Source of the DNA: Kingdonia uniflora
Taxonomy: Eukaryota; Streptophyta; Magnoliopsida; Ranunculales; Circaeasteraceae
DNA: 64,000 bases
Reading direction: 5' to 3'
Assembly (NCBI GenBank): GCA_014058105.1
Contig: JACGCM010002205.1
Coordinates: 1,674,001 to 1,738,000 of the forward strand
This document shows positions 20,401 to 30,340 of the stretch, one piece after another. Under the pieces are notes generated by a model. It was not told the origin of the DNA. It saw only the letters and a program-made list of their open reading frames with translations, and ran no database searches. Made by a program: the position numbers and the translations under genes. Position 1 is the stretch's first letter. Each line of letters begins with the position of its first letter.

Positions 20401-23096
20401 CTGTTTTGCTAATCTCTGCCGATGGCTGTAGACATGTACACGTTAATTATATGCAAACAAAATTTAGTTAAACGGGGCGGGGATGGGATTAGGGTTTGTA
20501 AGGCGGGGCGGATTCGGGGAATCCCCGCTTAAGTTAAATGGGGATCGGGGCGGGGATGGGAGGTGGGAGGTGGGAACCTAAGCGGGGATGGGGATGGTAT
20601 TGGCTCCCCCGCCCCAAATCCGCCCCATTGCCATCCCTACTCTCACACAAAATTGTGAGTTTGAGGTTAAATTTGTTTGAGATTGTATTAGAGCTCATCA
20701 CCCCATTGAAGACGAGATGGGCTGGCTCAGGTATCATGCATTACCTTTCAAAGCTTTAAGTTTTGGATGGAAGTTACAGAAAAGTGTTCTAGCTGCAGGT
20801 GCTTTACAGCATCAGATTCATATTCCAATAGTTTCAAGGTGTTTATGTTGCAATTATAGCAGTGTTGAAACAGCAGACCATTAATTTATTTTAGTGGTTA
20901 GGCTGCAGATAATGTGGTTGTTCTTTAGCCGAGCTCGCGGCATTCATTTTGATAGTAATTAAAACTGGGGGTCTAGAGTGGGGAGCTTGATTTTGGCAGC
21001 TAGAAAAAACTCACATGTGGATATCATCCGAGGTATTTTACAGTTTATTATCTGCTGGGAGTTGTGGAAGGCACGAAATACTAGCAAGTATGATTGTAAC
21101 ATTGTGTAAAAATGAACCTAACTCATCTAATCCAAATGGTGGCGGAGTGGCTCGGAAACCTCACATTCAAATTCAAAATCATGAAGCCGTATTCCTTCAT
21201 AGACACCCTATCTCTCAATATTTTGCAGCTTAGTACAAGACCCCTCTTATCTTGTGCTACTAGTTTAGTTCATTGGCCTAATTCTACGTTGGACAGCTAC
21301 AAACTTATAAGGATGGATCAGCATTAAGAAAACCGGGTGATTTTGAAGGTGTGGGCAGGTGAGGGATCATAATGGGACCTTTATAGTGTTGGATCGAATA
21401 CAGTTGCAGAGATTCTTGCCATGTTGCAGGGTCTAAGATACTGTAACATCATGGATGGTTACTGCATGTCGAGGTGAATTCCAAGGTAATGGTTCAACGG
21501 TACACACAAAGGAAATCAACCCCTGACGATATTGTAATGCCTAGAACGACATTCTCGGCTTAGGGAGAAGCATGGGCATCTCTCTCATTTCTCATTCCCT
21601 CAGAAAAAGAAATCAAGCTGCTAATGGATCCGCGAAGATGGAGTACTCAACTATCTAGATATCTCTTCAAAATTGCAGATGTGCCTCAAAAAATAACGGT
21701 TATTGTGAAGATGGATAAAATCAGTACGGCTTTGATTAGGAATTGGTATATTCATGTGGTACAGCCTCGCTCTGCTCATGGAATTGATTAAGAGATATTC
21801 CAAAAAAAATAAAGAGGTCACAGTGAAGAGTGATAACCTTATAAACAATTCCAGGATTTTCGCTTCCATCAGGCACAGTATATGAATCTAAAGAACCTGA
21901 AACATAAATGAAATCTTTTTGTTTCAAATGTTTGAATGCTATTCGTGCAACATCGTTCCACATGGTCAGCAAAATCCTGTTAAGAGATTGTCAAGTATAA
22001 GCTTGCTAAGATTCTCAAAGCAAAGGTGATAGTAAAAATCAGATAGATAATCTAGAAACATTTTGAGAGTCTTTTTTCAGCTATACAAGATACAAAGTAC
22101 ATTCCCATTGGAATAAAGACTGTGTCGCTGTTCTTGCTGTTGTCGTTATAATGTGAGCCATTAGCTAATCAATATTCTAATAACATCATCAGATGATACA
22201 GTGTTGAGATTGCAGTACCCTACGAGTATGTTTATACTCTTTTGCAGAAATTATGTATCAAATAATACTTCACACAAAATTGACTGAGATATCCCGTCAT
22301 TAGATTGAGACTGTCACTTATTTAATTCGATGATACTTAAAGTAGTGATAAATAAATAAATAAAAATATATCAACAAAAAAAAACAATTTTTTTTCTGCT
22401 AACTTGGGTGATACTAATCCATCTCCTACTTTATCACCATTTGCATGACAAATCTCTGGGGCACATGAAACCCCCGGGAAAAAAACACTTGTCAAGTAAT
22501 CCAAGTCAAGATGAATCGCACCTATACGTGGTGAGCCGAACTCAGAACCTCTCTCCTTCTTGAGGCATGATCCTAACCCGTTACTCCAACCCCCATTGGC
22601 TAGCTAAATATACTGCAACATTATCTCGATTCACCAACATTCTGCTATATATATTTCAACATTACTCTATCAAAAATCGACAATGTGCTAGTTAGTCATT
22701 TTAATCACATTAACAACCAAATCAAAAGTAAGGGGTAGTATAGCAGTACCTAAAAGTGCGCTCGGATTCACGGGAAAATCTCACTTGGAGTTCGGTATAA
22801 ACACCAAATTTACCACTTTTAGTGTCGAATTCTTTCAAGGGATAAACAATTGATCCCATGAACCTCGCGCGATTACGCGGATACCTCTTCCATTGTAACT
22901 TAGTTAAGTTAGTTGGAGGATCAAATAGGATCTTATCCTTGTAGGTCTCACTCGATTCGGCGTCTCCGGAAGAGAAATTTAGATTTCCAGGGCTAGGGCT
23001 AGTGAATGAAGATGAAAAGGAACAGACGAGTTTGGGGAGAAGAGGGGATGGGGAGATTTTCTTGATTAAGGATGATGAGAGACGAGAGATTACCAT
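17436..23096 (-). CDS. probable organelle-targeted OB-fold single-stranded-DNA-binding protein (OSB/mtSSB-like), 3' exons not found
   Basis: Three minus-strand exons join in perfect phase: exon 1 22750-23096 (347 nt, ends AG), exon 2 21838-21976 (139 nt, starts G, ends AAG) and exon 3 17436-17532 (97 nt). All borders are GT-AG and no stop interrupts them. The first 35 residues (MVISRLSSSLIKKISPS..) are Ser/Lys-rich with no acidic residues, like a mitochondrial or plastid presequence. The body has RARFMGSIVYPL, GVYTELQVRFS, W.DVAR, KQKDFIYVSGSLDSY and VNVHELNYV, the strand order of SSB-type OB folds. The plant OSB family normally adds C-terminal PDF motifs; none was found left of exon 3, so the end is missing from my model. 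It would bind single-stranded DNA in organelle replication or recombination. Intron 2 (4.3 kb) holds an antisense LINE and two MITEs; the Harbinger nest begins about 180 bp upstream of the ATG. Confidence 0.72.
18880..19283. mobile_element. MITE of about 400 bp with 40-bp inverted ends
   Basis: The left end ATCCGTGGACATTCCC..TTTTGGGACACTC and the right end GAGTGTC...GAGTGTCCCAAAA..TATCCACGGAT are inverted repeats with a few mismatches. LINE coding sequence stops on the left (LEDTQTTFV) and resumes on the right, which confirms an insertion. The superfamily is unclear because the left edge may have lost about 9 bp and I see no unambiguous target repeat. No coding potential. Confidence 0.78.
19692..20639. 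mobile_element. hAT-like non-autonomous element, 948 bp, with GC-rich ends
   Basis: Inverted ends TAGGGATGGCAA and TTGCCATCCCTA are flanked by a perfect 8-bp target repeat CTCTCACA (19684-19691 and 20640-20647). The subterminal regions are full of GGGGCGGGGATGGG-type strings in inverted orientation, far more GC-rich than the surroundings. No transposase remains. It is inserted in the 3' part of the LINE within intron 2 of the SSB-like gene. Confidence 0.92.
22360..22606 (-). mobile_element. tRNA-derived SINE candidate in intron 1 of the SSB-like gene
   Basis: On the minus strand the unit starts near CCAATGGGGGTTGGAGTAAC, has an A-box-like segment followed about 35 bp later by a B-box-like GGTTCTGAGTTCGGCTC, and ends in a T-rich tail (plus strand: AACAAAAAAAAACAATTTT). 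This is the layout of plant SINEs with an RNA polymerase III promoter. Target repeats are not clear; TAAATA-type strings flank both sides. Both boxes are imperfect, so it is an old copy. Confidence 0.55.
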
Positions 23097-23275
23097 GGTG
23101 AAACCCTAATTAAGGTTTCGCCTGTTTTAGGGATTCATGGTGGTTTGGTTGTTCTTGGGATCTCTGGAGATAATCGTAATGACATTAATGGGCTTTCAAA
23201 TGTTTGGAAGCTTTTAGAAAACTGCTTAAGAATTCAGCGCATTCGTTGGCATCCGTACTTTTGAAATGATAATTT
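23097..23275 (-). promoter_or_regulatory. 5' flank of the SSB-like gene
   Basis: Just upstream of the ATG the minus strand has CTTAATTAGGGTTTCACC, the AGGGTTT/AAACCCTAA-type element typical of plant housekeeping and translation-related promoters and leaders. Only about 180 bp remain between the ATG and the first Harbinger terminus. Confidence 0.45.
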
Positions 23276-23519
23276 GGTGGTGTTTGTATTTTTAAGTTGG
23301 GTGGTGTTTGTTTGCTGAATAGTGAATGCTGAATGTGAAAAAAAAAAAAATAAAAAAAAAACAAAAATTAATTAATTGCTGAATATTTTGAAGTGCAGAA
23401 TAAGTTATAGTTTTTTTTTTTCAAAGAAGTGTTGAAAAGTGGTAAATGTCTTAAATACATTTGTCATAAAAGAACACAACTTGGAGCATCACCTCAAAAT
23501 TGACAGCACCTCTCCACTA

Positions 23520-23700
23520 TAAAGTACTATGACACCATACAAAATAGACATACAAAAGGCATCATTGTACAAAATAGACAAAATGAATATACAAAATAGA
23601 CATACAAAAGGCAGCATTGCACAAAATTGACAAAATGGATATACAAAATTGACATATAAAAAACACAATTACACAAAATGGATATACAAAATAGTTTATA
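23520..23700. repeat. degenerate tandem repeat of ACAAAATAGACATACAAAAG type
   Basis: Units containing ACAAAATAGAC or ACAAAATTGAC followed by ATACAAAA or AAATGGATATAC recur every 20-45 bp. Similar strings reappear at 46100-46220 on the far side of the nested block, supporting that both flanks belong to one Harbinger element. Confidence 0.7.
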
Positions 23701-23851
23701 CAAATCAACAAAATTAAAGATAGTCTAAAGTATGAATCTTAAGATAACACAAACCAACATAGTCCAAAATAGCAAATAGTCGAACATCAACATAATTTAT
23801 AAATTCTGAGAAAACTAGATAATCCAAAATAGCAAACTAATGCATAGAAAA

Positions 23852-25076
23852 CTAAAATCTCAGAAACTGCATCAGGTAATTTTTCTTTGATTTCAGTGTA
23901 GCCAAGCCCACAAACATGTCAGTATATTCTGGATGTTCAGTAAACTTCAAACATGTTTTAGTCATTTCAATATTCGTCAAATACCCAAAAAGCTCTATTT
24001 CTTGAAGAATAACCAACACTTCTAAAAGTTTTTTTCCACGCGTATCTTGTTTTACCAATTATTCTCGCTTACCCTCTGTCTTTATAACCTTAATCAGCTC
24101 ATCTAACTTATCCAAAGTGTCTTTAACTTTTCGTTTGTTCTTCCCACTGCGGTGACTACTTTTTGACTGAGAAACAGATGGCATTGGTTAAGGTGCAGAT
24201 TGTGCAAAGTGAGGCGTAAATTTCTTTGGTTAAGGGATGGAGGGCTCGACTTGAGACCAAGTATGAAATGAACCCCCAGATGGTTCAAAATGATGATCGG
24301 TGAAGTAAGTATCAGTATCTCCTTCTGCGAGGTCTGTGGGCACATTATTCTCATCTTCAATATCAAAATCGGTAGCGACATCTGAAGTAGTCGTATAAAT
24401 TAAATCATCCCTAGCAGGACCAGTTGCATATTAACCAGTAGCCACTCTATTTGCAAAAATAGCTTCCATCAAGTCTTCATGAGGTAGCCCACCTTTCCTA
24501 AACGTACTAATGTTCTCATTTATCTTATGTGTATCAAGAAAACAAACATTCATAAATTTAGAATATGACTATACATATCAACATAATAATCGAAAGACTA
24601 TTATACCTTATTCAAGACATCCCACTCTTCAGGTGGAAGATGAAACGTGCGGGTTTCTACATTAAAACCATTCTCAGTTCTTCTCAAAAGCCATGTCCAA
24701 ACATTATACTTCGTTTTTTGGTAAAACCAGACATTACTAAAATATATAGGTCCACGAGTTAGGTAAAATTTTGTATTGTACTCCTCCCTAATCATGGCCC
24801 AAGAGACTTTCGAAAGTCCAAACCCCACATCTTTAGTTGTTTCAAGTTCATGCTTACATATGCAAGATAAGTGTGCAACATCTCACTATTAAGTAACTTT
24901 GCTTGTTTGGGAGTATCTTGGCTTGGGATACCAATCACTTCTTGCTTAGCCTTCTTATTCTTTGGAGGTATGGTAAAACCTGATGAACAAATCAAAACAA
25001 AAATGTCAGCAATATATTCCACAAACAGTATATCACAATGTATCAAGATTTTTAGATTCCAAAAAATCACACACAA
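23852..25076 (-). pseudogene. Harbinger A Myb/SANT-like accessory protein
   Basis: Minus-strand pieces match the intact-looking homologue at 49651-50679: PPKNKKAKQEV and PSQDTPKQAKLLN (24792-25076), SWAMIREEYNTKF and FSNVWFYQKTKYN.W.WLLR (24601-24828), and KFTEHPEYTDMFVGLATLKS (23852-24058). This is the plant Myb/SANT-like domain protein encoded by many PIF/Harbinger elements; it binds the element ends and helps bring in the transposase. The start codon is ATA instead of ATG (near 24970) and several frameshifts separate the parts. Confidence 0.8.
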
Positions 25077-25954
25077 AAAATACTATATTTTTCTGATGTT
25101 TAGATATGATATGAGCTAAACAAGTAAGATAATTTATCATTTGCAGAAACTGCAGGTGTTCTGTCCTATCCATTTTCTGAGTAAACAGAAGCTGCATGTA
25201 GGTAGCTAATTTGTTATTTTCAACTACCCCAAAGAAAGCCAACTTCCTCGAGAGAGTTGTTGTTGCAACAATAAGCTTCTTTGTGACTTGCCCGTTCATT
25301 TTCTAACCTGGGAAAAGATCAAGAGAATCAAAGAACAACCTTTGCATTTAAAAAGTATTTTCCATCCATTTCTGAACTAACTGGAACTAGTGGAGGCTGC
25401 TTTCTTCAACCCCATTTGATAAGATTTTGAAAGTGTATACAACTTTTGTGTGACTTCCCCACCCATTATCTGAATCTTTCCATTATGCTCATTAACTCTT
25501 CCTCTAATCTTCACAATAAGAGACAAAATATGTGTTTTTCATCACCCTCCTTTGAAGACCCCTCCACAAGGCCAAAAAAGTAAATGGCACTCTTCTTTTA
25601 TGAGCAAATAGCGTAAGGGGAATCTTTTGGTTTTGTACTCATTTATTACCTTAAAATAGAATGTTAAACTACTTTCAAGCATATAATTACAACTTCCCTT
25701 TTTCAGCTACCTAAGCTGTTAAGATCCTAAATATGCGAGTTCGCAAACACCTCTAGGCTTCAGTGCAATAATTGGTATTACAGCCCCCACCAAGGTTTGA
25801 ATATCTATAACAGGTATATTAGGTAGCCAGACCCAAAGGGTGCCTAAACATGAACATAAAGGGCTTATGTAATGTGTGGGGGTAAATTTTTAGGATTATG
25901 CCCAATGAAATACCCGGTGTTAAGCACTCTGAAGCCTGATAGAATGTTAGGATT
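25077..25954. other. internal Harbinger A sequence between its two genes
   Basis: No coding domain seen apart from a short minus frame at 25033-25299 (MNGQVTKKLIVATTTLSRKL). It probably represents the spacer between the Myb-like gene and the transposase; it ends where the solo LTR begins. Confidence 0.5.
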
Positions 25955-26135
25955 TGTAATAGCCTAATTCCAGGATTCAGACTTAGCTTTTACATCAAAT
26001 GTGTTTATAGCGCTCAAGAGCAGGAAACAATAATCAACAAGATAATTTAGCGTGGAAAACCTTTAAATAGGCTAAAAACCACGATCTTTCTTGAGGATTT
26101 TGAGAAATAGAAAATGATTTTATTGAGGTTACTAT

Positions 26136-26773
26136 TGTTGAGAATCAAGGTAGCTACTCTCTCCTCTCTGACAAGAACGATGCGCGAAAATTGTCAACTA
26201 AAGTAGTAAATCAACAAAGAACAATATAAAGGATACGCAGATTTTCCCAGAGGAGGGAAGTGGAAAACCCTTGCGGATAAAAAACTACTCTCCACGAATA
26301 ATTAACTATGATATCAAATAGGTTACAATGATCTCTCAAGCTTCTCAAGCTTTTAATAGAGTCTCTTCAAACCCTAGCATCTATAAGATTAAACTCACAC
26401 AAGATGATAGTCTAAACAAATAAACTAAGTCCCATTTATATACTAGGGAACTAAAATACAAGTAAAACAAAACTCGAGGCAAACCCAACGTCTCATAATA
26501 ACATCTAAAATAAACCTACACCAAACTCGTTCGAACGACTCCAAGCTTGTTTGAACAACTTTGCGATTGTTAGTCTCCAGCCCTAAAAATATAATAACTC
26601 GCTAGAACGATATCCCAGCTCGTTCAAACGACTTTGACGAACACAGTCCAAAACTATAAAAAATAGAGATCTCGTTCGAACGACTCGCTGGAACGACTTC
26701 CTTCTTCGTTCGAAGGACTTCGACAATATCTTGATTTCTTCAACAATCCTTAGTTAGAGTTCACACCCAACCA
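26136..26773 (-). repeat. 3' LTR of copia-2 with TTCGAA array
   Basis: Defined by alignment with 44879-45503; plus-strand start TGTTGAGAATC, end CACCCAACCA. The palindrome CTCGTTCGAACGACT and mutated versions recur between 26528 and 26720. The polypurine tract AAGTGGGAGATG (minus, 26774-26785) adjoins its inner edge. Confidence 0.88.
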
Positions 26774-27405
26774 TCTCCCACTTGAAATCGAATCCCGTAA
26801 CCCATCTCCAGATTTCCAAATGAATTACTCGTACATCCCGGACCTTCAATCTTGAAAACCTACAAAAGTTGTGCATGTCATCAACTTCTAAAAAGTCACC
26901 ACCTTCGTAAACATATTGGCCGAATTCATATAAGTATGAATCTTCATGAGCTTCAACACACCGTCCTCGAGGAACGAGCGAATATACTGATACCAAATAT
27001 CAATGTGCTTGGTCCTAGAGTGAAAAGCCAAATTCTTCGCTAAGTGTATAGCACTTTGACTATCACTATACAACTTAGGAGAAAATTATTCTCTACCAAG
27101 CTCTTTCATCAACCCTTTAAGCCAAACCATATCCTTACACGCTTCAGTAGCCGCAACATATGCCACCTCCGTCGTAGACAAAGCTACAATCTTCTATAGC
27201 CTAGAAACCCATGTAACAGCACCGTTTCCCAATGTAAAAACGAAACCACTAATGTTCTTCCGCCTATTAATGTCACCCACCATATCAGAATCAGCAAAAC
27301 CCTATAAGCATATTTGAGAACCCTCATAATATAATGTCATATCTTGAGTCCCCTTTAGATACTCAGTATCCATTTTACAGCTCTCCAATGCTCCTGGCCT
27401 GGATT
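26774..27405 (-). pseudogene. copia-2 RNase H, C-terminal part
   Basis: Minus-strand pieces begin NPGQEHWRAVKW next to the gypsy-1 insertion (27405) and continue the RT/RNase H reading that stops at SRYMS on the other side (41502). A later frame at 26888-27073 has DSQSAIHLAKNLAFHSRTKH and KIHTYMNSANMFTKV, the end of copia RNase H. Many stops are present. Confidence 0.9.
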
Positions 27406-27410
27406 ACTCA

Positions 27411-28031
27411 TATAATGGCCAAATTCCGTAAGCTCAAAATGGCTTGGAATTCATTATCACACCAATGAACCTGCGATAATATTCTAATAGAAAGCAAAAA
27501 TAACATAAGTGATTTTAGCGTTGAAAACATCTGAATAGGTAAAAAACCATGACCTCGAGTGGAGAATTTTTGTAAAAGTATCTTTATTGCTTGAGGCGGA
27601 TATCTTATTAAAAGTGATCTTTAGATATAGAAATACTTAAACCTTGTAACTAAAAGGTTTAAATGTTTATGAGAATCTAGAACAAGTAGTTTCTTGATGA
27701 TCTCTTGTGTAATTTTTCTGGTCATTGTCTCTTCTGGAACTTTTTCTTTATATAGGCCTTCTCCGCAGCTCTTCATCGTGTTGGAGCACGTTTTCCGAAT
27801 AATGTGGTTAGTGGCGGCTGACTGAGTAACTAACGAGTTCATGAGAGACAAGTGTCTTTGGCTAGATAAGGTTTTTCAATTTAAAGTTTGACTCACGTTC
27901 TTCACCAGTTCGTGGAGTAGGTTGCAATGTTGAGTGGAGAAGTTATGTTAAAAATGAGTGAGTCTAAGAATGAGGTAATTCAAACTAGCGACAACTCAAT
28001 TTTAGGTGAGATCGAGGGATAGGCCCCTACA
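27411..28031 (-). repeat. 3' LTR of gypsy-1
   Basis: Aligns end to end with 40901-41496. Its outer plus-strand end reads TATAATGG where the partner has CGTAATGG; both derive simply from TGTAATGG, giving TGTA...TACA inverted ends. It has about 25 bp not present in the other copy (near 27780-27810). A G-rich tract (GATGGGGCGAT, minus strand, 28032-28042) adjoins it as the likely polypurine tract. Confidence 0.92.
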
Positions 28032-30340
28032 ATCGCCCCATCGCAACCGAAGTCACGAATGGCTTTGGTGAAGAAAGGATCTGTATGTAATTGGAATTTG
28101 GGTTGAAGTTCTTGATAATGGAAATGAAGTAAAGATGGCTATGACTGTATGGAAGTTACGCGAGTTATGGGGAAATGACGTGTATTAAATGAGATATGGA
28201 TGCTGATGTATTTGACGGTTATGATATAAAGAGTCGTGTCTGTAATGAATAATGGTGTTTGGAAAAACGTATATGTACAATAAATATATGGTTATATAAA
28301 TAGTACTTGTACTGAATCTTTGAAGCAGAGTACACTTGTGATTTGTCAAATTCTCTAAAATATAGAAAATAGTGAAGACTTGGAGGATGGTCCTTGAAGA
28401 GAGGATTACGTCTGAAATACAGAGGTTGAAGTTGAAAAACTTTAGCGACCGATCATTGGAGATGTCGATATCCGTTCTTGTTCCTCTGACTTATCAAGGT
28501 ATGTCGAAAGACAAAGCGATTGAAGCTGAGGAGGGTTTCTACTGTAGGTAGAGGTTTCACGTTATCGTCTTGACAGGCGAGGAACGTTGGTCTTGTCTTT
28601 GTACTCTTGCGGAGGACAATGTTGGGGGCTTAGATGCAGGGATAGACATAACTGCGGGGCAGTTATATTGATTTTTTGTATCACCATAGATTTTAAGGGC
28701 CAGGCCCTCTTCATCTCTACAAATTCTTTGGAGGTGGCAGTTTCAGAGGAGTAGGTGATGGTAGTGGAGGAGGGAGATAAGCAGTGGAAGTCTGCTTCTG
28801 CATTTCCATCATGTTTTTGTGCTCAGAAGACCTTCAGTTTGAAGAGTTGGTGCCAACACTGAGTCAGCTACTTGTATAGTTTTTCATTTGAAGTTCGACT
28901 AGACTTCGACCAAACTCATGTGAGGGAAGCTTTTTGTTATTTCCAATTTCTACTTTACATCAGGGTGAAAGATCACTGAAGTAAGACGAACTAAATGATT
29001 TGATGCGTTGGAGTGCCTGAATGACCTGTTACTTGCAAAGCACTGAAAAACTTGTTATCTGTAAAATACCTGAAGTTGGGTGCTGGCCAGATTAAGTATC
29101 TGGAAAGTACCTGAGATCAATTACTGAAAGACTTGTTATTTGTAAAAAAATGTATAACCTTTTCTGACATGAATAAAATTTATCATTCAATTACTTGTGT
29201 TAATATAGATATAGAGTAGCTTGTAGAAATCGAGCTGAAAATGTGGGAGAAAGAAGATGTAGGAAATCTGTAATGCAAAAATTCGATCTAATAAAGGTCG
29301 ATAGAAGAATAAATCTTGAAAGAATAAGCTCGGCTTGAAAAATAATGAAACGTATGAGTTCGAGGAAAGGGATAAGTCCAAATAGTTTTTCTCAAGATTC
29401 TGGGTTGTCTGTTACGAGATAAAAGGTCAGTATCACGATTTTAGGTGAGAGTGTAGTAAAAATGTATAAATAAGGGCAGAATGATTTTTTGAATATGGAG
29501 ATGAGATTAGGATTGTGCGGACTCGATCTTAGTGAATTTGTCATGCTGCTGAAGGACGATTGATCATAATGATCGTTGAAGTACAGGAGAGGATTTTTGG
29601 ATTATTTGGTTATGATGCTGAGTTACCAATGAGGGAGTGTCAGCTCGAAAGATTAGATGTAAGGGGTAGGGAACTTGAGTATGCCCGCTATTTTTATGAG
29701 GTATGTTTTCGTGAATTGGTGAGAGATCATACAGATCGAGAAGAGATGGTTAGATTGATTGTTAAGGTGGAGATCGAATTTGAAGATGTGATGATTGATG
29801 GAGGAAACCTGATCGGATGTGGTCGCCCAGGTCATCAAGGCTTTTTTAGATGTAATTATATATAAAATGCTATCATAAATAAATATAAGTGTCGTTGAAT
29901 TTAAGGGAAAAGATGGAAGTCAATTTGATCCTCTTTAGTTGCAAATGCCGTTTGAGACTGGTTTGATAAATAATTTTTGAATAACTTTAAAAAATTTGTT
30001 AGCTTTGAAAATGACGTCACTAGTACTATAAGTATAAGAAACAAGAACATAAAAAATGCAGGAGCTTATAGTTTTATTTTTTATGCAAAGCTGGAAAAAT
30101 CTGATATCATGTGAGTGTGAGTCATCATGAGTGTGAAGGTCAGAGAAAGATATGGAAACATAAGAGAAAAATAGATTAAAATATGAGGGGAGGGGTAATG
30201 ATGAAAATACAGTTTTATTGATAAAGTATAAGACGTCTGACATAAATAGTGGAAAGGACGCCTTAGTTCTAAAACTGAGGACGGGTCGTGCGGGGCGCAA
30301 TAACTGTCAGCCGTTAGAGAGAAAAAGAATAAATAGTGCT
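28032..30340. other. gypsy-1 spacer between 3' LTR and antisense gene, with an open frame
   Basis: Mostly non-coding. A TATAAATA box lies at about 29465 on the plus strand and is followed by a plus-strand frame at 29560-29865 (101 codons, EVQERIFGLFGYDAELP.., C-terminal IGCGRPGHQGFFRC). I do not recognise this frame; it could be an upstream exon of the antisense gene or chance. No other domain is seen. Confidence 0.45.

Larger units (their letters stand above)
17640..21665 (+). mobile_element. L1-like LINE ORF2 remnant in intron 2 of the SSB-like gene
   Basis: Broken plus-strand frames follow plant LINE ORF2 in order: IPKVAPCSFSNYK (about 17785), KINISKAYDRVDWFFLKT (18005), LSPLLFIL.EEVLSRG (18200), the RT active site YVDD (18322), RFPLVYLGAPITK (18510), IWLLGEGKVDFW (19430), zf-RVT with CLCCNYSSVETADH (about 20840), ICWELWKARN (21050) and RNase H (DGSALRKPGDFEGVG at 21315; HSLRKRNQAANG-like near 21595). 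Two MITEs interrupt it. The endonuclease domain and 5' part are absent. It is antisense to the host gene, the orientation most often tolerated in introns. Confidence 0.82.

Noticed and set aside
22500..22610. Possible intact tRNA gene
   Set aside because: A- and B-box-like strings are present but no cloverleaf with an acceptor stem can be formed; the downstream poly-A/T and length fit a SINE better.
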